Assembly: GCA_014534385.1 (NCBI GenBank)
Contig: JACVRP010000221.1
Span: 1-6,434 of the forward strand
Length of the DNA: 6,434 nt
Direction: 5' to 3'
From: Cyanobacteria bacterium Co-bin13
GTDB taxonomy: Bacteria; Cyanobacteriota; Cyanobacteriia; Phormidesmidales; Phormidesmidaceae
Position numbers and translations under genes: made by a program
Part shown: one piece after another, positions 1 to 5,503 of the stretch
Position numbering within the stretch: the first letter of the stretch is position 1
Layout of the letters: every line of letters starts with the position of its first letter
The notes under the pieces: generated by a model
Told to the model about the DNA's origin: nothing
Databases searched by the model: none
What the model saw: only the letters and a program-made list of their open reading frames with translations

Positions 1-22
1 CAGTAGGGCAGTCGGTGCAAAG

Positions 23-57
23 AAGCAGGGGATTTAAATCCCCTGCTTTTTATTTTG
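23..57 (+). terminator. Intrinsic (rho-independent) terminator of an upstream gene
   Basis: A perfect inverted repeat is centred between 35 and 36: AAGCAGGGGATTT pairs with AAATCCCCTGCTT (23-35 with 36-48). In practice the GC-rich arms GCAGGGGA/TCCCCTGC form the stem around a TTTAAA loop. The descending arm runs straight into a T-rich tract (TTTTTATTTT, about 47-56) on the + strand. That makes it a classical terminator for a + strand gene ending left of the window. The minus direction lacks a comparable clean T-run (only CTTCTTT), so termination is judged mainly rightward. Confidence 0.85.
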
Positions 58-70
58 TTAGCGGTTTTTC

Positions 71-330
71 TTAAGTGCAGTTAGCGCGGTGGATTGAGGA
101 ATCAACAGCAAACTTGGCCACATTGCCCAGGTCCGTATTGCCGCTGCGATCGCTATCTAAAAAGGCGTTTAGCAGCAGCTTCTTGCCCCCAGTGCCGGGC
201 TTAGCGTCTCCCATCCCCAGCAGCCCTAAAACGGAAGGAGCGAGCAGCAGCAGCCCCTATGCCGACAGCGGCAACGCCTCCTGCCAGAGCAGCGTTAGCT
301 GCCTTGGAAGCTCCGTCATGAGCAGTTTTG
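71..330 (-). pseudogene. Possible small broken gene, unknown product (hydrophobic segment plus acidic tail)
   Basis: I do not recognise a family. The minus strand has an open stretch ending at TAA (71-73), with an ATG at 212-214 that would give 47 residues. These include a Gly/Lys-rich turn (GDAKPGTGGKK) and a DSDRSGNTD stretch that loosely recalls a calcium-binding loop. The same frame extends upstream only to an in-frame TAG (257-259). In the neighbouring minus frame, the bases from about 330 to 240 read as an Ala/Gly-rich helix-like segment (AALAGGVAAVGIGAAAA). Removing one C next to the GCTGCTGCTGCTC run (about 242-255) would join the two into one protein: a hydrophobic helix followed by the acidic tail. 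This is an inference from composition. GC-rich noncoding DNA can mimic it, and the + strand also has an Ala/Pro-rich open frame here (205-318). The 5' end, if any, collides with the response-regulator remnant. Confidence 0.25.
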
Positions 331-823
331 CGCTTTAGCCAGCTGTCGGCAGAGGCTCCACAATGGGCTCTGCACCTAGACTCCGTCGCCGATCCGGCGC
401 AGGTGCAGCCGTGGTTGCGATCGCAGCAGGCCGATCTTGTTGTTTTAGACCTCAACCTGCAGTTCTCATCCGGCACAGGATTGTCTGTGCTGCAAGCGCT
501 CCATCAAGAACACCCTGAACTGCCAGTGATTGTGCTGACCAACCGAGACAGCTTGGAAGATCGCATCGCAGCTTCTCGCCTGAGTGAACGAGTTTATTTG
601 CGTACCGTCAAGACCCTAGCTGGCGCAGTTTGCCAATTCTAATCATCACCAGCCACAGCCATCAGACAATCCTCGACCAGGTATTTGCAGCGGGGGCTGA
701 CGAGTGCCTGACCAAGCCCATTGTGGCCTCCGAACTGTTAACGCGCATCACTGGATTGAGCGCATCCCCTGGCAGGACCGCCTGGAGACAAAGCAGGGAA
801 AAACAGGCGCGGCTAACCTTTAG
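322..823 (+). pseudogene. Decayed multi-receiver response regulator (two REC remnants, three frames)
   Basis: Three consecutive + strand segments in different frames match pieces of a tandem-receiver response regulator. Segment 1 (322-about 605; opens after TGA 319-321; possible TTG start at 328) encodes most of a REC domain: VVLDLNL with the phospho-acceptor Asp (residue 41 from the TTG), then LPVIVLTNRD with the Thr switch residue, breaking off at VYLR just where the conserved Lys-Pro should follow. Its N-terminal acidic pair is missing. Segment 2 (about 603-749) gives RQDPSWRSLPILIIT, VFAAGADECLTKPIVASELLTRIT, the C-terminal half of another REC with its Lys-Pro. Segment 3 (752-823) gives WIERIPWQDRLETKQ and ends at TAG 821-823, which looks like the original C-terminus. 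The first junction implies loss of roughly the end of one REC and the first half of the next; the second looks like a one-base deletion after 749-751. Related cyanobacterial proteins carry REC-REC after a DNA-binding and Hpt region. That this copy is dead is inferred. Confidence 0.8.
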
Positions 824-1725
824 AGACTGGCCACATCAAACGTATTGCATTGAGCCAGATCCCCTGTCTGAATGCCCTGCCTAAACCAGCGGACTCGCTG
901 CTCCGAACTGCCGTGGGTAAAGGAATCCGGAGTGACATAGCCCCTTGACTGCATCTGCAGGCGGTCATCTCCAATTTGGCTGGCTGCATTGAGCGCTTCT
1001 TCTACATCGCCCTGCTCTAGTATCTGCCGAGACTGCTGAGCATGGTTAGCCCACACTCCTGAGAAACAGTCTGCCTGCAGCTCTAGGCGCACTGAGAGAT
1101 CGTTGGCATCGGAGGTGCTAACGCGCTGCTGTAGCTGTCGCACCTGGCTGGAAATGCCGAGCAGGTTCTGAACGTGGTGGCCGACTTCATGGGCAATGAC
1201 GTAGGCCTGAGCAAAATCACCGGGAGCCTGGAGCTGATATTTCAGGTCTTCATAGAAACTTAAATCGATATAGACTCTCTGGTCGGCGGGGCAGTAAAAA
1301 GGCCCCATTGCCGCCTGAGCAAAGCCACAGGCCGAATCTACAGAGCCTGAAAACAGAACCAGCCGAGGTTCCTGGTAGGGCTGGCCGATCTGCTCTCGGA
1401 AAATGGCGTGCCAGGTATCCTCGGTGTCGGCCAAGACGGCAGAGGTAAAGTCAACTAGCTGCTCCTCCTGGGGCGAAGTTGCGCCCGGAGCAGTCTCGTA
1501 GTAGCCCCCACCCGCCGATCCGCCTGATAGCATTGCCGAGGGATCTCCGCCCAAAAACACCATGAGCAGCATCAGCAGCAGGGTGCCAAAGCCTCCCCCG
1601 ACGGCGACTCCTCGGCCTCCCCCAACACTTATCCCTCGGCCTCCCCGAGTGGACATGCCTCGACTTCCACCCCAGCCTCGACGGTCTTCAATGTTGCGGC
1701 TGCGCCGTCCTGTTTCCCATTTCAT
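820..1725 (-). CDS. ypfJ: YpfJ-family neutral zinc metallopeptidase, membrane anchored
   Basis: This 301-residue protein fits the putative neutral zinc metallopeptidase family (YpfJ type, Zn_peptidase) along its whole length. It starts MKWETGRRSRNIEDRRG, the family's typical N-terminal signature, which supports the ATG at 1723-1725 although no clear Shine-Dalgarno precedes it. A Gly/Arg-rich stretch (about 17-46) leads into one hydrophobic segment (about 47-60, GTLLLMLLMVFLGG), a probable signal anchor, so the catalytic part probably lies in the periplasm. The catalytic motif HEVGHHVQ is at residues 179-186: His179 and His183 should bind zinc and Glu180 should be the base. ELQAD at 215-219 supplies the downstream Glu/Asp signature of gluzincin-like enzymes. 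Cys133, 145, 220 and 293 could pair as disulfides. The substrate of the family is unknown. The stop codon (820-822) overlaps the end of the response-regulator remnant on the other strand; no terminator hairpin is visible between them. Confidence 0.93.
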   Translation of the reverse strand: MKWETGRRSRNIEDRRGWGGSRGMSTRGGRGISVGGGRGVAVGGGFGTLLLMLLMVFLGGDPSAMLSGGSAGGGYYETAPGATSPQEEQLVDFTSAVLADTEDTWHAIFREQIGQPYQEPRLVLFSGSVDSACGFAQAAMGPFYCPADQRVYIDLSFYEDLKYQLQAPGDFAQAYVIAHEVGHHVQNLLGISSQVRQLQQRVSTSDANDLSVRLELQADCFSGVWANHAQQSRQILEQGDVEEALNAASQIGDDRLQMQSRGYVTPDSFTHGSSEQRVRWFRQGIQTGDLAQCNTFDVASL

Positions 1726-2159
1726 AAGTCGCGCTGATGTGCTGCAATCGTGTCCGCATCGTACACCAGCTTAGGCGGAATGGGCACCTAGCTAGCTGGA
1801 GTTGCGATCGCTTTCTCTCCTCAGGTAAAGGCTTTGACGCAGCAGCCTCTGCCCTAGTCCAGGTGGGCAGTTACCAGTAAACTCAGCCTCCGGCTAGCCG
1901 GAGGCTGAGGTCAGATGTCGTTCCACTCGAGGTGTTCCGACGACACTGTAGGACACAAAGGTAAGAAACTTGTAGCTCACGATTTGATGCAGCACCCCAT
2001 CTTGTAACGCGGCTAGGCCGAAACGGAGGATCTATAAATCGGCTAACAGACCTGGGGGTTTTCTTACAAGTTCTTTATAAGTGCCTCCTATGCTGATTGC
2101 ACACTAACTCGAACGGCCCTTTTCTAAGGCTGGTCAAGGTTTCAAGATCGGGTTTTTGA
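1726..2159. other. Gene-free stretch between ypfJ and the aquaporin remnant
   Basis: No open frame here has a recognisable product. Contents seen: one HIP1 octamer (1804-1811); a long perfect palindrome (1882-1909, listed separately); and a loose inverted pair AAGAAACTTGTA (1963-1974) and TACAAGTTCTT (2065-2075), complementary apart from one extra base. TATAAA-like strings occur near 2033 and 2075 but lack a matching -35 box, so I do not call a promoter. The ypfJ promoter should lie in the left part of this stretch (minus direction) but is not evident. The missing first two thirds of aqpZ would have occupied the right part; no trace of them is readable. No tRNA-like structure was seen. Confidence 0.6.
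1882..1909. repeat. 28-base perfect palindrome (hairpin)
   Basis: The arm CTCAGCCTCCGG (1882-1893) is followed by CTAG and then by CCGGAGGCTGAG (1898-1909), so the whole 28 bases read the same on both strands. As RNA it would give a very stable 12-bp stem. There is no T-run on the + side (GTCAGATG) and only TTTACT on the minus side, so it is a poor intrinsic terminator. It may be a member of a dispersed palindromic repeat family, a binding site for a dimeric protein, or an RNA processing hairpin; the sequence alone cannot decide. Confidence 0.7.
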
Positions 2160-2411
2160 GCCGCTGTTGGGCTGGCCCCAGTGGCCATTGGTTTCGCGCT
2201 AACCCTGATCCACCTGATCAGCATCCCCGTGACCAACACGTCGGTAAATCCGGCTCGCAGCACTGGCCCAGCGTTGTTTGTTGGCCCCGAACTGTTTGGT
2301 CAGGTGTGGCTGTTTTGGGTAGCGCCCGTTCTAGGGGCGCTGCTGGCTGGCTCTATTCGGCGGTCTTTAGTACCGAGTCGGAAATGGCTGCGGCCGAGCC
2401 GGAACGCATGA
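2160..2411 (+). pseudogene. aqpZ: Aquaporin Z, 3' fragment only
   Basis: About 83 codons encode the last third of an AqpZ-type water channel. The stretch LIHLISIPVTNTSVNPARS is the family's helix 5/loop E signature: the second NPA box (residues 23-25 counted from the GTG at 2181), the selectivity-filter Arg directly after it (26), and the filter His 15 residues before the Arg (11). These have the same spacing as in Escherichia coli AqpZ. WLFWVAPVLGALLAG is the sixth membrane helix, followed by a basic tail and TGA at 2409-2411. A full AqpZ is about 230-260 residues with six helices and two NPA boxes; here helices 1-4 and the first NPA are absent, and the frame is closed by TGA at 2157-2159. 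The only usable start, GTG 2181, has no ribosome binding site. It is most likely a remnant of a 5' deletion that cannot form a channel. The retained reading frame has no internal stop, so the loss may be fairly recent. Confidence 0.88.
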
Positions 2412-2473
2412 TTTCTTAAATCACGACTGCCCTCTCACCGGCTGATCTTTCTTCAGATAAAGGTCCTTTAAAT

Positions 2474-2513
2474 AAAAATCCGGGATTCAGGCTGTACCTG
2501 TTCCCGGATTTTT
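2474..2513. terminator. Bidirectional intrinsic terminator
   Basis: AAAAATCCGGGA (2474-2485) is exactly complementary to TCCCGGATTTTT (2502-2513). The intervening bases hold an inner stem, CAGG (2488-2491) with CCTG (2497-2500), separated from the outer stem by a small internal loop. The descending arm ends in a T-run on both strands, so transcripts from the aquaporin remnant (+) and from the COP23 gene (-) would both terminate here. Its position between two convergent reading frames agrees with this role. Confidence 0.9.
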
Positions 2514-2549
2514 GTGACTGATATTCCCCAATCCACTCAGGGCCCTCTT

Positions 2550-3239
2550 CTAGCGGAAGCGATCCGGATTGAGGGGCCGCCCTGCTGGCGCTGTAGATCC
2601 TGGAGCCAGCCGCGCTCCAGTGCCGCCATCGGTCGGATCGAGAAAAGGAATTAGGTTGATCCCAGAAGCAGGGCGGCCAGTGTTGGGCAGATTCAGCACA
2701 TTGCCCAGCTGATCTAGGATGCTGCTGCCTTCAACAAAAGTGTTAACGCCCTGAGTCATTTCGCCTCGGTCGGCTACTGCTAGGTTTTCAAAGACGCGAT
2801 CGCGAGTCGCCATCGGATCTTGCCCACTGGGAACCGTAAAGACAATGCGGCAGGTCGGCACCTGCTGCGTGGTTACACAAACCGTGTTGTAGCCATTTTC
2901 CATGCCGGTTTGCATCTCCACCAACCCATCGGGACGGTAAAGCTCCAGCCGTCGGCTGATCTCCTGACAGCGACGCTCAGCGGGCCAGGCGCTGCCCATA
3001 TCCTCGGGTACTGCCCAAGGGTATCCCTGATTGGGCTGGCCTTGGGGCTGGTACATGACCGTGTACTGGCCGTTCTGGAGCTGGCAGGCAAAGCGAGGAC
3101 TGTCGGCATCAGCCGTCGGCTCAGCGGCCGGCTCGGCTGTTTGGGCGAAGCTGGCCTGCTGAAGCAGCGGAACCGCTACAAGTAGACCCAAGCCGCCTGC
3201 CAGCGCAAAAAATCGAACCAAACCGGGAATACGCACCAT
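2550..3239 (-). CDS. COP23-domain secreted protein
   Basis: This 229-residue protein has an N-terminal signal peptide: basic MVRIPGLVR, a hydrophobic core (about 11-27), and a likely cut after SFA at about residue 32. An Ala/Pro/Glu-rich linker leads into a domain of COP23 type (about 48-185). Matching features are a leading FACQLQNGQYTV strand, the AERRCQEISRRLE motif (87-99), an NGYNTVCV strand, a second Cys strand (VPTCRIVFTV), and four cysteines (52, 91, 121, 130) that could form two disulfides. The tail (about 186-229) is Pro/Gly-rich. COP23 was first described as a circadian-oscillating membrane-associated protein of a unicellular cyanobacterium; its molecular role is unknown, and rhythmic expression cannot be inferred here. 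The start is fixed by a strong GGAGGT 8 bases upstream. A longer reading frame from a TTG at 3363-3365 would be translated out of the adjacent repeat element and is unlikely. The gene ends at the bidirectional terminator. Confidence 0.85.
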   Translation of the reverse strand: MVRIPGLVRFFALAGGLGLLVAVPLLQQASFAQTAEPAAEPTADADSPRFACQLQNGQYTVMYQPQGQPNQGYPWAVPEDMGSAWPAERRCQEISRRLELYRPDGLVEMQTGMENGYNTVCVTTQQVPTCRIVFTVPSGQDPMATRDRVFENLAVADRGEMTQGVNTFVEGSSILDQLGNVLNLPNTGRPASGINLIPFLDPTDGGTGARLAPGSTAPAGRPLNPDRFR

Positions 3240-3247
3240 GCTACCTG

Positions 3248-3253
3248 ACCTCC
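3248..3253 (-). promoter_or_regulatory. Shine-Dalgarno of the COP23 gene (decides its start)
   Basis: On the minus strand GGAGGT lies 8 bases before the ATG at 3237-3239, an ideal spacing and a near-perfect anti-16S match. It selects the 229-residue product over the 271-residue open frame that begins inside the neighbouring repeat. Confidence 0.85.
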
Positions 3254-3288
3254 AAAGACTCGTCGGTGACTGACTAATTTCGACTGAT

Positions 3289-3401
3289 ATAGCGATAGCC
3301 ACTGGTGTTAGGACGGGGTGCAGGGGTTTCACCCCTGGCTGGGGGCGCAGCCCCCACACCCCCAAAAAATCGAATGTCCTAAGCTATGTGGCGACAGCTA
3401 T
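3289..3401. mobile_element. MITE-like element with imperfect terminal inverted repeats
   Basis: The 26 bases at 3289-3314 (ATAGC...GCCAC...TTAGGAC) and the reverse complement of 3376-3401 align without gaps. About 18 of 26 positions are identical, including all of ATAGC, GCCAC and TTAGGAC. Between them lie two compact hairpins: CAGGGGT/ACCCCTG (3321-3337, loop TTC) and TGGGGGC/GCCCCCA (3340-3356, loop GCA), then ACCCCC and an A-run. No transposase is encoded in these 113 bases, so it would be non-autonomous. C/G-rich paired hairpins of this style are, to my knowledge, common dispersed intergenic repeats in cyanobacteria. No clear target-site duplication was found. It sits 49 bases upstream of the COP23 start and could supply or alter that gene's promoter. 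Confidence 0.65.
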
Positions 3402-3677
3402 GGTGAACAGATCTATCTTTTTACTAAGACTCGATTAGAGCCGATATTGTTCGCCTTCAGGGCAAATTTGTGGAAAGAGGTGTAGTGTAGCCCTCAAGGG
3501 CCAGTTTCTGACTATTGCAAAGTCCGAGCCGTTGTTGAAGATAGAGCCGACACTGACCTGGGGCTAGATAAATTCAATCCTAGCTTTTTTGATCGATAGG
3601 GTCTGCTGGTGGATGTGCCGTTCTTGACGAGAAGAAACTGGCGTGCTGAGATCGGCGTGCCGTCATAAAGGCAGGCT
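3402..3677. other. Intergenic region upstream of the alpha/beta hydrolase gene
   Basis: No credible coding frame was found: the longest open reading is about 45 codons without a start. Visible elements are a short palindrome GCCCTCAAGGGC (about 3490-3501), a 9-base direct repeat TAGAGCCGA (near 3436 and 3543), and a T-run near 3585. The region is AT-richer than the flanking gene and probably contains the promoter of the hydrolase gene. Confidence 0.5.
3624..3652 (+). promoter_or_regulatory. Candidate promoter of the hydrolase gene
   Basis: TTGACG (3624-3629) is five of six matches to a sigma-70 -35 box. With a 17-base spacer it faces TGAGAT (3647-3652), only a weak -10 match, 25 bases before the ATG at 3678. 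It is the best pair I could find in this gap but is weakly supported. Confidence 0.2.
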
Positions 3678-5429
3678 ATGGTGACTGGTTACTGGCACAA
3701 GCGGCTTTTGCTCTGGGTTCTTCTCTCAGGGCTGGCAGGGCTTTGGCCTGTTTTTCTGCAGGTTGGGGGGGTAGCAGTTGAAGCTAGCTTGCCTCCTGCT
3801 GCCAATCGGCTGCCCGCCCAGGTGCATGCCTACGATTTGGGCGTTTTGACCTTGGTGCAAACTGACGTAGCCGCCGAGGTTAGAGAAATGCCGGTGCCGC
3901 TGCGAGGCATTTTGGCCCAACCCAAGGGGACGGGGCCCTTTCCTGTGGTGGTAATTCTCCACGGTCGGCACCCAGGCTGCCACTTTGCCCCAGTCTGGAA
4001 CGACAGCACCTGGCCCTGCCCTGCTGGAGCAGACACTCGCTTTGACCAGGGCTTTGCCTACTTGGCAGCGGCCCTGGCAGACCAGGGCTATCTGACGCTG
4101 GCTATCGATCTAAACGGGGCCTATGCCTATGCCTACGGAGCAACGCCCCAAAACTATACGTCTCTGGCCCATCGGCGCAGCCCTCAAATCCTGGCGGCGC
4201 ATTTGTCGCGGCTGGCCGCGGCCAGCCGGGGAGAAGGGGTTGATTTTGGGGTGCCGTTGACGGGGCAGGCGGACCTGTCGCGCTTAGTGCTAATTGGGCA
4301 CTCCATGGGCGGTGCGGCGGCAGTCTTCAGCAGCCTCAGGCGGCCTCAAACTGGCCCTATGCCAAGGTTGCAAGACTTGGCGCAGCCGTCGGGCCTGCTG
4401 CTGGTCGCGCCGACGCCCAGCCAGGCCCCCGCCGCAGTTCCCGAGGCTTACGAACTGCCAGATGTGCCGACCAGTATTTTGTTGGGAGGGTGCGATCGCG
4501 ATATTTACGACTTCAGCAGCCTCTACTACTTTGAGACGGCAGTCCAAAAACCTCGCCAGCACTGGGCCGCCAGTGTCTTAATTCCGGGAGCCAACCACAA
4601 TTTCTTTAATCGGGCCCTAGCGGAAGACGACTACGCCCGCCAGCCTGATAACGGGCCGCTGTGCGAGGGCCGCCCAGCCTCTGAGGGCCATCGCCTTGCC
4701 TCGTCCCGCCTTTCTCGCGCTGCCCAGGAAGCCTTTCTAGTCGCCTACGCCACAGGCTTTCTCAGGCAGGTGTTTGAGCCGTCTGCGGCGGTTGGCCTGG
4801 CCCTGACTGCCAATCAGACTGCCCCAGGTCAACTCCTGGGGGTGCCTGTGCTGACCAATCTATACCCCGGCCAGGGCCAGCAGCGGCGGTTAGCCCTGGA
4901 ACCGGCTGATGCGCCAGCGCTGGCAGCTGCGCCGGAGCCAACTCCCAATCTCTCGGTGCAGCGCTGTCCGGCCTTGGCCGCTTGCGATCGCTTTTGGCGA
5001 CCCCAGCCGCGCTTTCCGGCGGTGCTGCGGTTGAGCTGGCGGCAGCGACCCCAGTCCCTGCGCTTTGCGCTGCCAGCCTCGGGCCAAGACCTGCGGGCCT
5101 TTGCTAGTCTGCAGCTGCGGGTAGCAGTTGATGCTACTGATGCCCTAAACGATGGCCAAACAGCTGCCTTTGCCGTGATTTTGCAAGACCGGCAGGGGCG
5201 TGCCGTGCGGGTTGAGGTGCCAGCGACGACTGCGGCGCTGCGCCCATACCCCGCCGACCCCCGCTGGGGCTATCAGGGCGTTCCCATTTATCCCAGTGCC
5301 GTTCGCATACCCTTAGCTCAGTTTCAGGGGGTGGACCTGGCTGCGATCGCATCGCTCACCCTAGTTTTTGACCAAAGCGATCGCGGCGTCCTTTACTTGG
5401 CTGAAGTGGCGTTCCTGCAACCAGACTGA
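3678..5429 (+). CDS. Exported alpha/beta hydrolase with C-terminal beta-rich domain
   Basis: The protein has 583 residues. The N-terminus (HKRLLLWVLLSGLAGLWPVFL, about 7-27, then a cleavable-looking VAVEA) is a signal peptide or anchor. Residues about 70-365 form an alpha/beta hydrolase: the strand PVVVILHG with the oxyanion HG (95-96), the nucleophile elbow GHSMGG with Ser209, an acid at Asp273 (or Asp275) in LLGGCDRD, and His307 in IPGANHNFF. The order and spacing are complete, so the domain should be an active serine hydrolase of the dienelactone-hydrolase/lipase/cutinase-like kind; the substrate is unknown. An FLRQVF helix ends the core at about 366. Residues about 370-583 hold a Pro/Ala linker and a probable beta-sandwich (strands around 448-465, 478-502, 508-515, 541-548, 558-580), perhaps carbohydrate- or surface-binding; this part has no family I recognise. 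The ATG is preceded by AAAGG (3667-3671) and an in-frame TAA (3666-3668), which fixes the start closely. Transcribed alone; no clear terminator follows. Confidence 0.88.
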   Translation: MVTGYWHKRLLLWVLLSGLAGLWPVFLQVGGVAVEASLPPAANRLPAQVHAYDLGVLTLVQTDVAAEVREMPVPLRGILAQPKGTGPFPVVVILHGRHPGCHFAPVWNDSTWPCPAGADTRFDQGFAYLAAALADQGYLTLAIDLNGAYAYAYGATPQNYTSLAHRRSPQILAAHLSRLAAASRGEGVDFGVPLTGQADLSRLVLIGHSMGGAAAVFSSLRRPQTGPMPRLQDLAQPSGLLLVAPTPSQAPAAVPEAYELPDVPTSILLGGCDRDIYDFSSLYYFETAVQKPRQHWAASVLIPGANHNFFNRALAEDDYARQPDNGPLCEGRPASEGHRLASSRLSRAAQEAFLVAYATGFLRQVFEPSAAVGLALTANQTAPGQLLGVPVLTNLYPGQGQQRRLALEPADAPALAAAPEPTPNLSVQRCPALAACDRFWRPQPRFPAVLRLSWRQRPQSLRFALPASGQDLRAFASLQLRVAVDATDALNDGQTAAFAVILQDRQGRAVRVEVPATTAALRPYPADPRWGYQGVPIYPSAVRIPLAQFQGVDLAAIASLTLVFDQSDRGVLYLAEVAFLQPD

Positions 5430-5503
5430 TGCCTGCTGCAGCCAAGGTTCAGCTAGGGGTTAACAACTGTTTACCAAAAGGCGATTATTTGCGACTATGG
5501 GGT

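Noticed and set aside
75..338. 87-codon + strand open frame rich in Ser/Pro
   Set aside because: Its composition is that of a GC-rich shadow frame, it lacks a ribosome binding site and domain features, and it overlaps a competing minus-strand reading.
630..884. Stand-alone 84-residue receiver-like protein from TTG 630
   Set aside because: It begins in the middle of a REC domain, its frame is open upstream of the TTG with matching REC residues, and its last part is antisense to ypfJ. It is better explained as a pseudogene segment.
820..1725. Protease plus neighbouring genes as a novel defence or toxin system
   Set aside because: ypfJ is a widespread conserved gene, its neighbours are decayed and in conflicting orientations, and nothing indicates co-transcription.
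1882..1909. Palindrome as the terminator of a gene
   Set aside because: There is no T-tract on either side and no gene ends next to it.
2075..2263. 62-codon minus-strand open frame over the aquaporin remnant
   Set aside because: It is antisense to clearly conserved AqpZ codons and has no recognisable features.
2820..3185. 121-codon + strand open frame
   Set aside because: It lies fully antisense to the COP23 gene, which has a signal peptide, ribosome binding site and domain match.
3289..3401. CRISPR-like or tRNA-like structure
   Set aside because: The repeated hairpins are two different sequences within one inverted-repeat element. There are no regularly spaced direct repeats, and no acceptor/anticodon arrangement was found here or elsewhere in the window.
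3402..3590. Possible coding remnant in the gap before the hydrolase gene
   Set aside because: All three + frames give short peptides (45 codons at most) without a start or any recognisable motif.
4290..4581. Overlapping open frames on both strands inside the hydrolase gene
   Set aside because: They are shadows produced by GC-rich codon use; the hydrolase frame contains the catalytic serine, acid and histidine in order.
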